Assembly: GCA_040877545.1 (NCBI GenBank)
Contig: JBBDNN010000095.1
Coordinates: 1 to 59,184 of the forward strand
DNA: 59,184 nt
Direction of reading: 5' to 3'
From: Gracilimonas sp040877545
GTDB taxonomy: Bacteria > Bacteroidota > Rhodothermia > Balneolales > Balneolaceae
Shown: in pieces, positions 27,232 to 34,244 of the stretch
Position numbering within the stretch: position 1 is the first letter of the stretch
Layout: every line of letters begins with the position of its first letter
Position numbers and translations under genes: made by a program
Notes under the pieces: generated by a model
Databases searched by the model: none
What the model was told of the DNA's origin: nothing
Seen by the model: the letters and a program-made list of their open reading frames with translations, nothing else

Positions 27232-27669
27232 CTAATTCAGAAAGGACTCGTTAGTTAAAAAGATGGGCGGTGGGGAATAAGCATCCAAAATGGTAATTTG
27301 AAAAGCATCCATTTCAGGTTGTGGGGTGTGATTTTCAGTCAGTAACTGAATCACTTGCAGTGCCGGGGCTTTGGTTTTCAGCTGGGTTTTAGCTTCCGTT
27401 TTAACCGGTGCCATTTCGATACTACAGGCGCAGGCGAAACCTAAATCATGCATTGCAGAATGATTTTCTTTCGGTTTTTCCGATTTCGTCATCGGGCAGT
27501 CTTCAGCTGCATCAACATCAGGGTGTTCTGCATGTTCAGAATGCATCATTTCCATAGCATCACATTCTTCAGGTAAATTTGCATGTAAACCGGTAGGCAA
27601 AGAAACTCCCACCAGGATGGCCATACTAAGAACCGAGGCAAGAAAACGATATGTGAAAGAAAATTTCAT
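27232..27669 (-). CDS. Secreted Met/His/Cys-rich hypothetical protein
   Basis: I do not recognise a family. Started at the ATG at 27669 (MKFSFTYRFL) it is 145 aa with a clean Sec signal peptide of about 30 residues. In-frame ATGs at 27672 and 27714 exist, and none has a strong ribosome-binding site. The mature N-terminus is dense in possible metal ligands (CDAMEMMHSEHAEHPD, then AEDCPMTK, then HSAMHDLGFACACSIEM). The rest is Lys/Pro/Gln-rich and probably unstructured, ending with YSPPPIFL, a form seen in small secreted proteins next to copper genes in Bacteroidota. A periplasmic or surface metal buffer is an inference. Confidence 0.65.
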   Translation of the reverse strand: MKFSFTYRFLASVLSMAILVGVSLPTGLHANLPEECDAMEMMHSEHAEHPDVDAAEDCPMTKSEKPKENHSAMHDLGFACACSIEMAPVKTEAKTQLKTKAPALQVIQLLTENHTPQPEMDAFQITILDAYSPPPIFLTNESFLN

Positions 27670-27835
27670 CATGAAGAAATTACTCAAGCCATTCATTAAA
27701 AGAAAGACTGGCATCAGGTAAGTCAGAATTATGCAAACTTATGTCAAGATTAGGTAAGGGGGAAGGATTAGCACGCCCGGAACCAAGGATTAGCTTAACA
27801 AATAAACCTGAAGCAATCTTCAAAAAAAACTTTCC

Positions 27836-27867
27836 TTGACTCTGGACTATGGTACAGGGCTTATCTT
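27836..27867 (+). promoter_or_regulatory. MerR-type promoter/operator 1
   Basis: The -35 TTGACT (27836-27841) and -10 TATCTT (27862-27867) are separated by an over-long 20-bp spacer that carries an imperfect dyad (CTCTGGAC ... TACAGGGCT). This is the layout recognised by MerR-family activators, which untwist 19-20-bp spacers. It matches the second site at 28296-28327 in 29 of 32 positions and directs transcription of the MerT-like gene starting at 27901. Confidence 0.85.
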
Positions 27868-27900
27868 TCCGGCACATAATTTTTCATTAAAAAGTAGCTG

Positions 27901-28242
27901 ATGTCTACAGGAAATTGTAAAAGCGGACTTTTCTCTAACGTAAACGCGCCGGGAAAAGGAATCCTCGGAGGATTTATTGCCGTGATAGTCGGATTTTTAT
28001 CACGTCCATGTTGTTCTCTGCCCTTTTTTCTTGCCTTATTTGGTATGGGTTCGGGCGGAATGGTGGAACTGTTATTACCTTACCGTCATCTTTTTCTCGC
28101 GCTGTCTTTAATCTCTTTTTCTGTTTCGGGATGGATGATTTTTCGTGTACAGGGAGCCATGTTTAACAAGATTTTCTTCGTGATAAGTGTGCTGGCAACA
28201 TTTCTATTTCTGTTCCAGCCTCAACTACTTTTCAATCTGTAA
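27901..28242 (+). CDS. MerT-like small membrane metal transporter
   Basis: A 113-aa inner-membrane protein with three hydrophobic segments. The first helix holds a vicinal Cys pair (SRPCCSLPFFLALFG, Cys37-Cys38), as in MerT. The sequence then follows the MerT pattern PYRxLFLALxLxxFxxSGWxIFR before the second-to-third helix loop. The cytoplasmic Cys pair of classical MerT is absent, so metal hand-off inside the cell may use another thiol. Transcription starts from MerR-type promoter 1, 34 bp upstream. Mercury is the best guess because of the linked MerR. Other soft metals are possible. Confidence 0.72.
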   Translation: MSTGNCKSGLFSNVNAPGKGILGGFIAVIVGFLSRPCCSLPFFLALFGMGSGGMVELLLPYRHLFLALSLISFSVSGWMIFRVQGAMFNKIFFVISVLATFLFLFQPQLLFNL

Positions 28243-28295
28243 CAGCCTTAATTGACCACTCCACATAAGCTTTTCAATAAATTCATTATTTGTAC

Positions 28296-28327
28296 TTGAC
28301 TCTGGACTATACTACAGGGCTTATATT
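28296..28327 (+). promoter_or_regulatory. MerR-type promoter/operator 2
   Basis: TTGACT (28296-28301) and TATATT (28322-28327) with a 20-bp spacer carrying the same dyad as promoter 1. Only three positions differ between the two sites. It faces the Csp-OMP-MerP-MerP-MerT-MerR gene run. The predicted transcript start lies at about 28333-28335, next to the ATG of a small open frame at 28332. Confidence 0.87.
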
Positions 28328-28331
28328 TAAG

Positions 28332-28463
28332 ATGCATGAGGCTAAAGAAAGCCATTTGCCATCTGATAGGTTTCGTAAGAGCTTTCTTCAGGCTATGATT
28401 GTTAAAAAGTTTTTCTTTGTTAACGCCACAACTAATATAAATGTAAAACCAACTTTATTATGA
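28332..28463 (+). CDS. Putative 43-aa leaderless leader peptide
   Basis: A 43-codon frame (MHEAKESHLPSDRFRKSF, then LQAMIVKKFFFVNA) begins at the predicted transcription start of MerR-type promoter 2 and ends in a TGA that overlaps the ATG of the Csp gene (ATGA at 28460-28463). If real it would be a leaderless ORF translationally coupled to the Csp gene. I see no homologue, no ribosome-binding site and no cysteine. It may be chance, because the promoter leader is long and AT-rich. Confidence 0.35.
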   Translation: MHEAKESHLPSDRFRKSFLQAMIVKKFFFVNATTNINVKPTLL

Positions 28464-28786
28464 AACCACTAAGCCAGGAATACCAAGATTGTATCGATCA
28501 TTGTAATGAGTGCATAACAGCTGCTAATATTTGTTTAAATAATCACATGGGTGAGCCGGACATGAAAAAGTGCCACCAGCTTTGCCTGAATTGCATTTCT
28601 ATTTGTACCGCCTGTACAAATTTATTGGCCTTGGAAACAGAATATGCAGAGCGAGTCTGTGATATTTGTGCTGACATATGTGAAGCCTGCGCCGATGAAT
28701 GTGAGAAATTTGACAGTGAAGTTTGCAAACAATGTGCTGAAAAATGCCGTGATTGTGCGGAAAGCTGTAGGTCAATTGCTGCTTAA
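28460..28786 (+). CDS. Cys-rich four-helix bundle metal-storage protein (Csp/DUF326-like)
   Basis: A 108-aa cytosolic protein with 19 cysteines arranged on four helices in CxxxC and CxxC patterns (for example CIDHCNECITAANIC and CDICADICEACADEC). This is the four-helix-bundle copper-binding/Csp3 family, in which the bundle core is filled with Cu(I) thiolates. No signal peptide is present, so storage would be cytosolic. Its position as the first sizeable gene after MerR-type promoter 2 suggests it buffers the inducing metal. Csp proteins bind Cu(I), and binding of Hg(II) by the same thiol core is plausible but inferred. Confidence 0.92.
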   Translation: MKPLSQEYQDCIDHCNECITAANICLNNHMGEPDMKKCHQLCLNCISICTACTNLLALETEYAERVCDICADICEACADECEKFDSEVCKQCAEKCRDCAESCRSIAA

Positions 28787-28856
28787 GTAAGAAAAATACT
28801 TTTAACTGACTCTGTAATAGAGCTGACATATTTTCCATTATAAAAGCTGAGGCTTG

Positions 28857-29723
28857 ATGATAAATACGCGCCAAAAAATATTGCTGTTAACTATAGCAGT
28901 AGTTTTCAACTACTCACCACCTGTGGCTGCCCAGGGTGGTCATGGCCCGGCTTTTGGTTTAGCCACGCCGACCGGTGGCAAGGGAGGCATTAGCTACAAT
29001 TTAACTTTTATGTCTCTTCGGCAAGATGAGCCGACGGCAATGTTACGCCATACATGGAATTACAGCCCCGCTCAAAAACTGCAACTAAATTTCAGTACGC
29101 CTACTCCCATTCAAAATGCAACCAAACGGCCTCGCACCCGGGGTGGAAGTTTAATGCCCGGTTTTGGAGATATTGAATTATCCGCTTTTTACCGCTTTCA
29201 CCAGAATAATTTAGGTGTGGGCAATAGATTTGAATCCACACTCATCACCGGCGTTTCATATCCTGTTGATGAAAAAAGGGGCGGCATTAATTCCGGAAGT
29301 GGTTTTCACCTGGCTGCCGTCACCGGGTACGCCTCGCGCTCGTGGTATTTCTGGGGTGGAGGCGGCTGGCAGTATTATGCTGAAAAGAGTGGAGAACAAT
29401 TAGGTGAGGTTATTTATGCAACCGGAGTGATTGGGTTAAGGCCCCGCTACTTTCGTGAAAAAAACCCTCACCACGATTGGCGAATTTTTCTGGAAAGTGT
29501 TTCTGAGTGGACAGGGAATGATCGCATAGGTGAAGTAGATGTTGCCAATTCAAATAAACAGAAGGTATTAATTGGCCCCAGCCTCTTAGGTCTTTATGGC
29601 GCATGGGGAGTTTCAATTGGCATGCTTTTTCCAGTTTATGAATCCGCCGGAACGGTTCCCGGCTCGTTAATTTCCAGCGAAAGTCCACGAGCCATGATAA
29701 ATCTCTCTTACTGGTTCTTTTAA
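28857..29723 (+). CDS. Outer-membrane beta-barrel protein of the mer-like cluster
   Basis: A 288-aa exported protein. A signal peptide ends at about VAAQG. The mature chain alternates short beta strands rich in Tyr/Trp/Phe (ISYNLTFMSL, LRHTWNYSP, RSWYFWGGGGWQYY) and ends with a terminal Phe (MINLSYWFF), the outer-membrane insertion signal. I chose the ATG at 28857, preceded by GAGG, over the TTG at 28854. It resembles MetA/transporter-type barrels with no assigned ligand. Its place between Csp and MerP-like genes suggests a route for metal across the outer membrane, which classical mer operons lack. Confidence 0.75.
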   Translation: MINTRQKILLLTIAVVFNYSPPVAAQGGHGPAFGLATPTGGKGGISYNLTFMSLRQDEPTAMLRHTWNYSPAQKLQLNFSTPTPIQNATKRPRTRGGSLMPGFGDIELSAFYRFHQNNLGVGNRFESTLITGVSYPVDEKRGGINSGSGFHLAAVTGYASRSWYFWGGGGWQYYAEKSGEQLGEVIYATGVIGLRPRYFREKNPHHDWRIFLESVSEWTGNDRIGEVDVANSNKQKVLIGPSLLGLYGAWGVSIGMLFPVYESAGTVPGSLISSESPRAMINLSYWFF

Positions 29724-29751
29724 TAATTATAAAATTTCAAAAAATTGAATT

Positions 29752-30270
29752 ATGAAGCCGATCAAACAACATTATCCATTCTTGCTGTCCGCATTAGCGA
29801 TTTTGCTAATGCTAATTCCTTTAGGGAATGTTAAAGCTCAAATTTTGGAGCTTGACCAGAAAATCTTCGGTATGGATTGTGCGCCATGTGCAAAAGGAGT
29901 AGAGGTTCGAATGAAAAAAATGGATGGTGTTACCGACGCTGAAATTGATCTTAAAAAAGGCGAAGCTCGTTTAATTTTTGATGACGCACATCATACCTCT
30001 CTCAAACAGATACAGCGGTCAATAATTGATGGCGGTTTTTCCCCTAAAGATGCACAAATAAAAGTGCGCGGCATGCTTGAAAAGGAACAGGATGACTGGC
30101 ATTTAATCACCGACACAGATGATATTTTTCTGTTGAAAGAGTTTGATGCTGAGCAATACGAAATTGAAACAGGTCGAGAAGTTACCATTGAGGCTCTTAT
30201 AGCTGAACGTGATAACCAGGATTTCTGGAATTTGACTGTCGATCAACTTAAGGCAACGGAAAAATCTTAA
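29752..30270 (+). CDS. Periplasmic MerP-like HMA protein with C-terminal extension
   Basis: A 172-aa exported protein. The signal peptide is residues 1-30 (ending VKAQ). An HMA domain follows with Cys43 and Cys46 in FGMDCAPCAKGVEV and the usual ferredoxin-like pattern (MDGVTDAEIDLKKGEARLIF). After residue 105 a further 65-residue domain (VRGMLEKEQDDWHLITDTDD) follows that MerP lacks. It would capture a soft metal in the periplasm and pass it to a MerT-like protein. It is co-directional with its neighbours, 28 bp after the barrel gene and 19 bp before the next HMA gene. Confidence 0.85.
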   Translation: MKPIKQHYPFLLSALAILLMLIPLGNVKAQILELDQKIFGMDCAPCAKGVEVRMKKMDGVTDAEIDLKKGEARLIFDDAHHTSLKQIQRSIIDGGFSPKDAQIKVRGMLEKEQDDWHLITDTDDIFLLKEFDAEQYEIETGREVTIEALIAERDNQDFWNLTVDQLKATEKS

Positions 30271-30289
30271 ATAAAAAAATTTAATAACC

Positions 30290-30652
30290 ATGATATCTTT
30301 AAAAACTATGATTGGACTTATAACTTTAGCAGCGATTTTTATCATTGGGTTGATAATGTTTCAAAACGGAAATTCCAGCACATTCACATTGGCAGCCGAT
30401 GAGCAAGACATTGAATTGGAAGTGAATGGCTTATACTGTTCTAACTGCGTAAGAAATTGTGAACGATGGCTGGAGAAACTGGACGAGGTTGAAAAGGCTT
30501 CTGTTAATCTTGATGAAAACAGAGCCTTTATCAAATTGAAGGAAGACCGGAATGTTAGCAAAGAGCAAATTTCAGAGGCTATTGAAGATGCCGGATTCGA
30601 GGCCGGTGAATTCACGAAATTTCCAGGTGATGATAAATCCGGGGAAGAATAA
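30290..30652 (+). CDS. Membrane-anchored MerP-like HMA protein
   Basis: A 120-aa protein with one N-terminal hydrophobic segment (about residues 7-24), either a signal anchor or an uncleaved leader. The HMA domain has CxxC at Cys50/Cys53 in GLYCSNCVRNCERW plus an added Cys57, so three cysteines cluster. The rest (LDEVEKASVNLDENRAFIKL) follows the HMA fold. It ends one base before the MerT-like start codon at 30654, so the pair is coupled like merP/merT. The third cysteine would favour higher-coordination binding than MerP. Confidence 0.85.
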   Translation: MISLKTMIGLITLAAIFIIGLIMFQNGNSSTFTLAADEQDIELEVNGLYCSNCVRNCERWLEKLDEVEKASVNLDENRAFIKLKEDRNVSKEQISEAIEDAGFEAGEFTKFPGDDKSGEE

Positions 30653-30653
30653 A

Positions 30654-31061
30654 ATGAACAATTCAACCGATACACCTGTGAAAAACTGGCAGCAGAATTT
30701 AAGCAGTTTTCTGGCTGTTTTTACCTCTACGGGAACTTTACTTTGCTGTGCATTACCATCTGCCGTGGTAGCCATTGCCGGTGGCTCAGCCCTTGTATCG
30801 TTAATTTCCACTTTTCCCGTACTTGTTACTATTTCACAATACAGTGACTGGATATTTTTAGGAGCCGGAATTCTGATCGCTTTCAGTGGTATTTTTATTC
30901 TAAGGCCAAAAGGCAAAATTGCTTGCAGTGTTACCGGCGGCAAAGGCTGTGAAGTGGCGGGGCGTTTTCAAAAGATCATATTCTGGACTTCCGTCATTAT
31001 TTACAGCATTGGTCTTTTCGCAGCATATGCATTACTTCCAATCCTTCAACTTTTCGAATAA
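30654..31061 (+). CDS. merT: MerT-like metal transporter
   Basis: A 135-aa inner-membrane protein with four hydrophobic segments. The vicinal Cys31-Cys32 (GTLLCCALPS) sit in the first helix. A second pair, Cys91 and Cys99, lies in the loop before the last helix, which reads KIIFWTSVIIYSIG, the same spot and wording as MerT's KLIFWIVAALVLVA after its second Cys pair. The conserved layout is Cys pair, two helices, Cys pair, helix. I chose the ATG at 30654. A longer in-frame start lies inside the upstream HMA gene. It moves Hg(II) or another soft metal into the cytoplasm by family inference. Confidence 0.8.
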   Translation: MNNSTDTPVKNWQQNLSSFLAVFTSTGTLLCCALPSAVVAIAGGSALVSLISTFPVLVTISQYSDWIFLGAGILIAFSGIFILRPKGKIACSVTGGKGCEVAGRFQKIIFWTSVIIYSIGLFAAYALLPILQLFE

Positions 31062-31075
31062 GGTGAAATAGCAAA

Positions 31076-31516
31076 ATGTTAAATAAATCAGAAAGTGATA
31101 ATAACTTAAACACGTATAAAATCGGTAAAACCGCTGAGCTGTCGGGCGTTAATAAAGAAACGGTTCGCTATTATGAAAAACGCGGTCTCATCCCAAAACC
31201 GGATCGAAGGCGCTCAGGTTATCGCATTTTTACAAAGCGGCATATCAGGCAAATTAAATTCATAAAACGAGCACAGGAGCTTGGTTTCACACTCAGTGAG
31301 ATTAAAGAATTGCTGGAGTTGCGTTTGAGTAATGGCACTACTTGTTCTGAAATAAAAAATGAAGCTCAACAAAAACATCAGGATGTGCTTGAGAAAATCG
31401 AAGACCTGCAACGTATAAAAAATACGCTGATTGATCTAATTGATTCCTGTGATGGAGAAGGGCCAAAAGATGCATGTCCTATTTTAAAGGCTCTGGAAGG
31501 TGATAAATCTAATTAA
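31076..31516 (+). CDS. merR: MerR family regulator with Hg(II)-type cysteine triad
   Basis: A 146-aa dimeric activator. The winged-helix domain begins YKIGKTAELSGVNKETVRYYEKRGLI, trimmed here to KIGKTAELSGVNKETVRYYE, and is followed by the long dimer helix. The effector cysteines are Cys90, Cys125 and Cys134. Their spacing (35 and 9) is exactly that of Cys82, Cys117 and Cys126 of Tn501 MerR, with the C-terminal loop DSCDGEGPKDACPILKAL matching. That triad binds Hg(II) in characterised proteins. The gene is last in its run, 14 bp after merT, and the two MerR-type promoters upstream are its probable targets. Confidence 0.92.
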   Translation: MLNKSESDNNLNTYKIGKTAELSGVNKETVRYYEKRGLIPKPDRRRSGYRIFTKRHIRQIKFIKRAQELGFTLSEIKELLELRLSNGTTCSEIKNEAQQKHQDVLEKIEDLQRIKNTLIDLIDSCDGEGPKDACPILKALEGDKSN

Positions 31517-31664
31517 CTCTCCGAATTGCTATGCATGAATTTTTGTTTTTTGATTTAGAGAGAATAAAAACCCACCTACAGCAATTAAAGAAAACTAAAA
31601 AAGATTAAAAAGCTCAAGTTTTAATGGTACAGGTGGATAAAAATCACTAAAAAAGAGGGACGCC

Positions 31665-32708
31665 ATGCCAGATTCAAATTCAAAATTCAATTCTACCGAC
31701 ACCACCTACCTGCCAAAAGATGAGACCCAGATTTCTATCTCACCAGAAAAAACCATTTTACTGGTTATTGATCCTGTAAATGACTTCCTCTCGGAAGGCG
31801 GAGCAGGTTGGGATCTAACCAAGAAAACTGTAAAGATGAATAATGTCATTGATAACCTGAAGAAAGCTATCGAAGGAGCACGTTCTCGCGGCATTTCTGT
31901 CGTGTTTGGACCAATGGCATATACTGAAAAAGATTACTCGAGCGAAAAACTACAACGCAAAAGTGGAATTAACCGCCTGATGTTCGAACGAAAGATGTTT
32001 TTAGCAGGCAGCTGGGGTGCAGATTTTCATCCCGACTTACAGCCGCAAAAGGATGACATCGTTCTTCTCCCTCATAAAAGCTGTGATGTGTTTGAAACCG
32101 ATCTTTCGGAACGCCTCCGGGAAATGAGTATCACTCACCTGGTAATTGCCGGCATGACTGCTAATCTTTGTTGCGAATCAACCGGCCGGCACGCAATGGA
32201 AGCCGGATATGATGTAACCTTTCTTTCTGACGCCATAGGAGCCGCCAGTATTCCGGAATATGAGGCCGCTATTCGCCTGAACTTTCCGCTGATCTCTAAT
32301 GCCGTAATTACTGTAGATGAATTCCTTTCTGCTGTTGATTCATCGACCGCAGGACAGATTAATGTGCAGCCGGGAGATTCGGTCAGGGGTTCTGATCATG
32401 GAGAAATTGGTACGGTGGAAAAGGTGGTGGAAGCAAACGAGGACACCGAAGGCTATGTACTTGTTCCCCGTGGAATGATCTTTCACACCGACACTTATAT
32501 ACCTCTGGATGCGGTGGTAAAACGCAGTGGCACAAATATTTTCATCAATATTCCAAAGCTTGTTGTGGGAGAAATGCCATGGAATGAGCCACCTTCACGA
32601 GCCAACAGACATTCGATGCTTGGCCCGCGCGATACAGATGTAAAAGAACTGTATGGCTCGCGCTCACCTTCCATTCAAACTCCGGAAAAGGAATATATGG
32701 ATCAGTAG
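31665..32708 (+). CDS. Isochorismatase-family cysteine hydrolase fused to a DUF2171/PRC-barrel domain
   Basis: A 347-aa protein. Residues 28-215 form an isochorismatase-like hydrolase with the Asp-Lys-Cys triad: Asp36 in LVIDPVNDF, Lys138 in LPHKSCDVF and Cys169 in GMTANLCCESTGRHA. Residues 230-310 are a DUF2171/PRC-barrel-like module (GSDHGEIGTVEKVVEA, later DTYIPLDAVVKRSG). The last 40 residues are a Pro/Arg-rich tail. The fusion is unusual because PRC-type modules normally stand alone as surface or stress proteins. A GAGGGA ribosome-binding site precedes the ATG. The substrate is unknown. Confidence 0.85.
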   Translation: MPDSNSKFNSTDTTYLPKDETQISISPEKTILLVIDPVNDFLSEGGAGWDLTKKTVKMNNVIDNLKKAIEGARSRGISVVFGPMAYTEKDYSSEKLQRKSGINRLMFERKMFLAGSWGADFHPDLQPQKDDIVLLPHKSCDVFETDLSERLREMSITHLVIAGMTANLCCESTGRHAMEAGYDVTFLSDAIGAASIPEYEAAIRLNFPLISNAVITVDEFLSAVDSSTAGQINVQPGDSVRGSDHGEIGTVEKVVEANEDTEGYVLVPRGMIFHTDTYIPLDAVVKRSGTNIFINIPKLVVGEMPWNEPPSRANRHSMLGPRDTDVKELYGSRSPSIQTPEKEYMDQ

Positions 32709-32791
32709 AAATTATGCTTGTAAGAAAATGACTTCACATCACGTCTAAAATTTTAGAGCTTAAAACCATCAATAAAACGAGAGATAATACC

Positions 32792-33403
32792 ATGAAACCA
32801 TTAACCATTAGCACCATACTCGCCTTTTTAATATTAACCGCATTTTCTATAGATACTGCAGCACAGGAGACACAAGCGCACGAAGACCATCAGCATGCCT
32901 CTGAGATAATAGAAGATTGGCCGGAAACAGCAAAGAAAACTGCTAAAGAAGTCATAGATACCTATGGCGAACCGGATGAAATGACTTCCAGCCTACTCGT
33001 TTGGAATGAAACTGAAGACTGGAATAAAACCATGATACAGCGGGAAGAAATTGATCATGAATTTCCCATGCCACATAAAGACGTACTGTATCAGGAAATA
33101 GATTATGATGTTCCCACCGAATACTTTGATGTATTAGCGGTGTATGACGGAAGCGTTATAGTAGAACGAACCAAAGGCACTATTGCTGCTCGCTGTGATA
33201 AAGAGGCTGCAAATTATCTGGCTATAAATCTTGCTCATGAAATCATTGAAGATGAGAAAAGTGTAGAAGAAGCCCGAGAATTTTACGCACAAACCATGAA
33301 GAAAATGATGGAAGGAGAAACTTCAGAATATGTTCAGGGTTTTATTTTTGACGTATCCCAAGGTGATACCGGAGATGCCGATTCAGCCATAATGGATGAA
33401 TAA
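32792..33403 (+). CDS. Secreted hypothetical protein
   Basis: I do not recognise a family. A 203-aa exported protein: the signal peptide of about 25 residues ends at TAAQE, and a His-rich patch follows (AHEDHQHASE). The body is acidic and mixes helix with strand (VIDTYGEPDEMTSSLLVWNE, then WNKTMIQREEIDHEFPMPHK). A single Cys lies in TIAARCDKEAA. It follows the hydrolase fusion by 83 bp on the same strand. The N-terminal His patch resembles periplasmic metal-buffer proteins of this genome, but no function should be claimed. Confidence 0.7.
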   Translation: MKPLTISTILAFLILTAFSIDTAAQETQAHEDHQHASEIIEDWPETAKKTAKEVIDTYGEPDEMTSSLLVWNETEDWNKTMIQREEIDHEFPMPHKDVLYQEIDYDVPTEYFDVLAVYDGSVIVERTKGTIAARCDKEAANYLAINLAHEIIEDEKSVEEAREFYAQTMKKMMEGETSEYVQGFIFDVSQGDTGDADSAIMDE

Positions 33404-33446
33404 AAAACGAGCAACTGGTTATTATTTATAAACACTCATTCTGAAA

Positions 33447-33496
33447 TAAAGCAGGTGATGGTAAAGTTTAGTTCATTTTACCACTCCACTGCTTTA
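33447..33496. terminator. Hairpin between convergent genes
   Basis: TAAAGCAG (33447-33454) pairs with CTGCTTTA (33489-33496), and inside it TGGTAAA pairs with TTTTACCA. It lies between the ends of a plus-strand gene (33403) and a minus-strand gene (33533), so a bidirectional terminator is likely. There is no strong U tract on either side. Confidence 0.55.
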
Positions 33497-33532
33497 GAGG
33501 GTGAAAATAGCAATCTATACATTTTTGTTATT

Positions 33533-34093
33533 TCAATATTTATAACCTTTAACCTCTTCCTCGTCTGCTTCCAACCCCAGGCCCAGGATCATTCGATTAA
33601 CAAAATTGAAGTAGCTGATAGTTAGAGTCGCATCTAGTAAGGCTCGTTCAGACAGCCCGGCACTTTTTAACGGCACAATATCGGCTTGTTCATTTATTTC
33701 GCTCGGTTTCAGCGTCAAATTTTTTGCCAGCTTGCATAGGAGCAAATCCATTTCATTCAATGTAAGTTGTTCGTAATCCGAACGCAGCTGATCAACTTTC
33801 TTTTGGTCTTTCCAGTAATTATTCAAAGCTTCCGCGTGATGCAGCTGACAATATTCGCATTCATTTACCGCTGAAACCACCACCGCTATCATCTCCCGCT
33901 GGGCACGGCTTAATGGAGATTTGCTGAACATGATGGACATGTACAGCTCCATGTGAGTAACAATGGATTTTGGGTTCAGGCTTTGCGCTTTATGCACATT
34001 AGCCAGCTTCCCCCTTTTCCGGGTTAAATCTTCATAAATGTCTTTTAAAGGCCCCGTTGCTTCTTCGGGTTCTATGATTTTTATATAAGCCAT
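33533..34093 (-). CDS. AhpD/carboxymuconolactone decarboxylase-like peroxidase-related protein
   Basis: A 186-aa all-helical protein of the CMD/AhpD superfamily. The peroxidase-type motif is ECEYCQLHH with Cys79, Cys82 and His86, preceded by Glu78. The opening AYIKIIEPEEATGPLKDIY fits the 'peroxidase-related enzyme' subgroup. In AhpD the CxxC reduces AhpC via lipoamide. The partner here is unknown, but two thioredoxin-fold proteins lie downstream (35048 and 38971). It is a single gene, convergent with the upstream secreted protein gene. Confidence 0.9.
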   Translation of the reverse strand: MAYIKIIEPEEATGPLKDIYEDLTRKRGKLANVHKAQSLNPKSIVTHMELYMSIMFSKSPLSRAQREMIAVVVSAVNECEYCQLHHAEALNNYWKDQKKVDQLRSDYEQLTLNEMDLLLCKLAKNLTLKPSEINEQADIVPLKSAGLSERALLDATLTISYFNFVNRMILGLGLEADEEEVKGYKY

Positions 34094-34244
34094 GTGGAAA
34101 AGAGAATGAATATTAACTGCTGTGAAATTTTAAAATAACAGGGCCAGATTTAGGATCATAACAAGTTTTAAAACAAAATTAAGTAAGATTTTTCTGAATG
34201 GATGCATCAACATATTTCACAGCAATGAACTTCTAAGGAGAAAT

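Noticed and set aside
27680..27877. A 65-codon minus-strand frame over the first MerR-type promoter
   Set aside because: It overlaps the promoter and the upstream end of the secreted-protein gene, has no ribosome-binding site and no recognisable family.
28796..28840. A third MerR-like promoter before the outer-membrane gene (TGACTCTG ... TATTTT)
   Set aside because: The spacer is about 17 bp and the right half of the dyad is missing. The gene is also within a co-directional run, so it does not need its own promoter.
31531..31608. A 25-codon frame after merR
   Set aside because: It is Lys-rich and AT-rich with no homologue or convincing ribosome-binding site; most likely chance.
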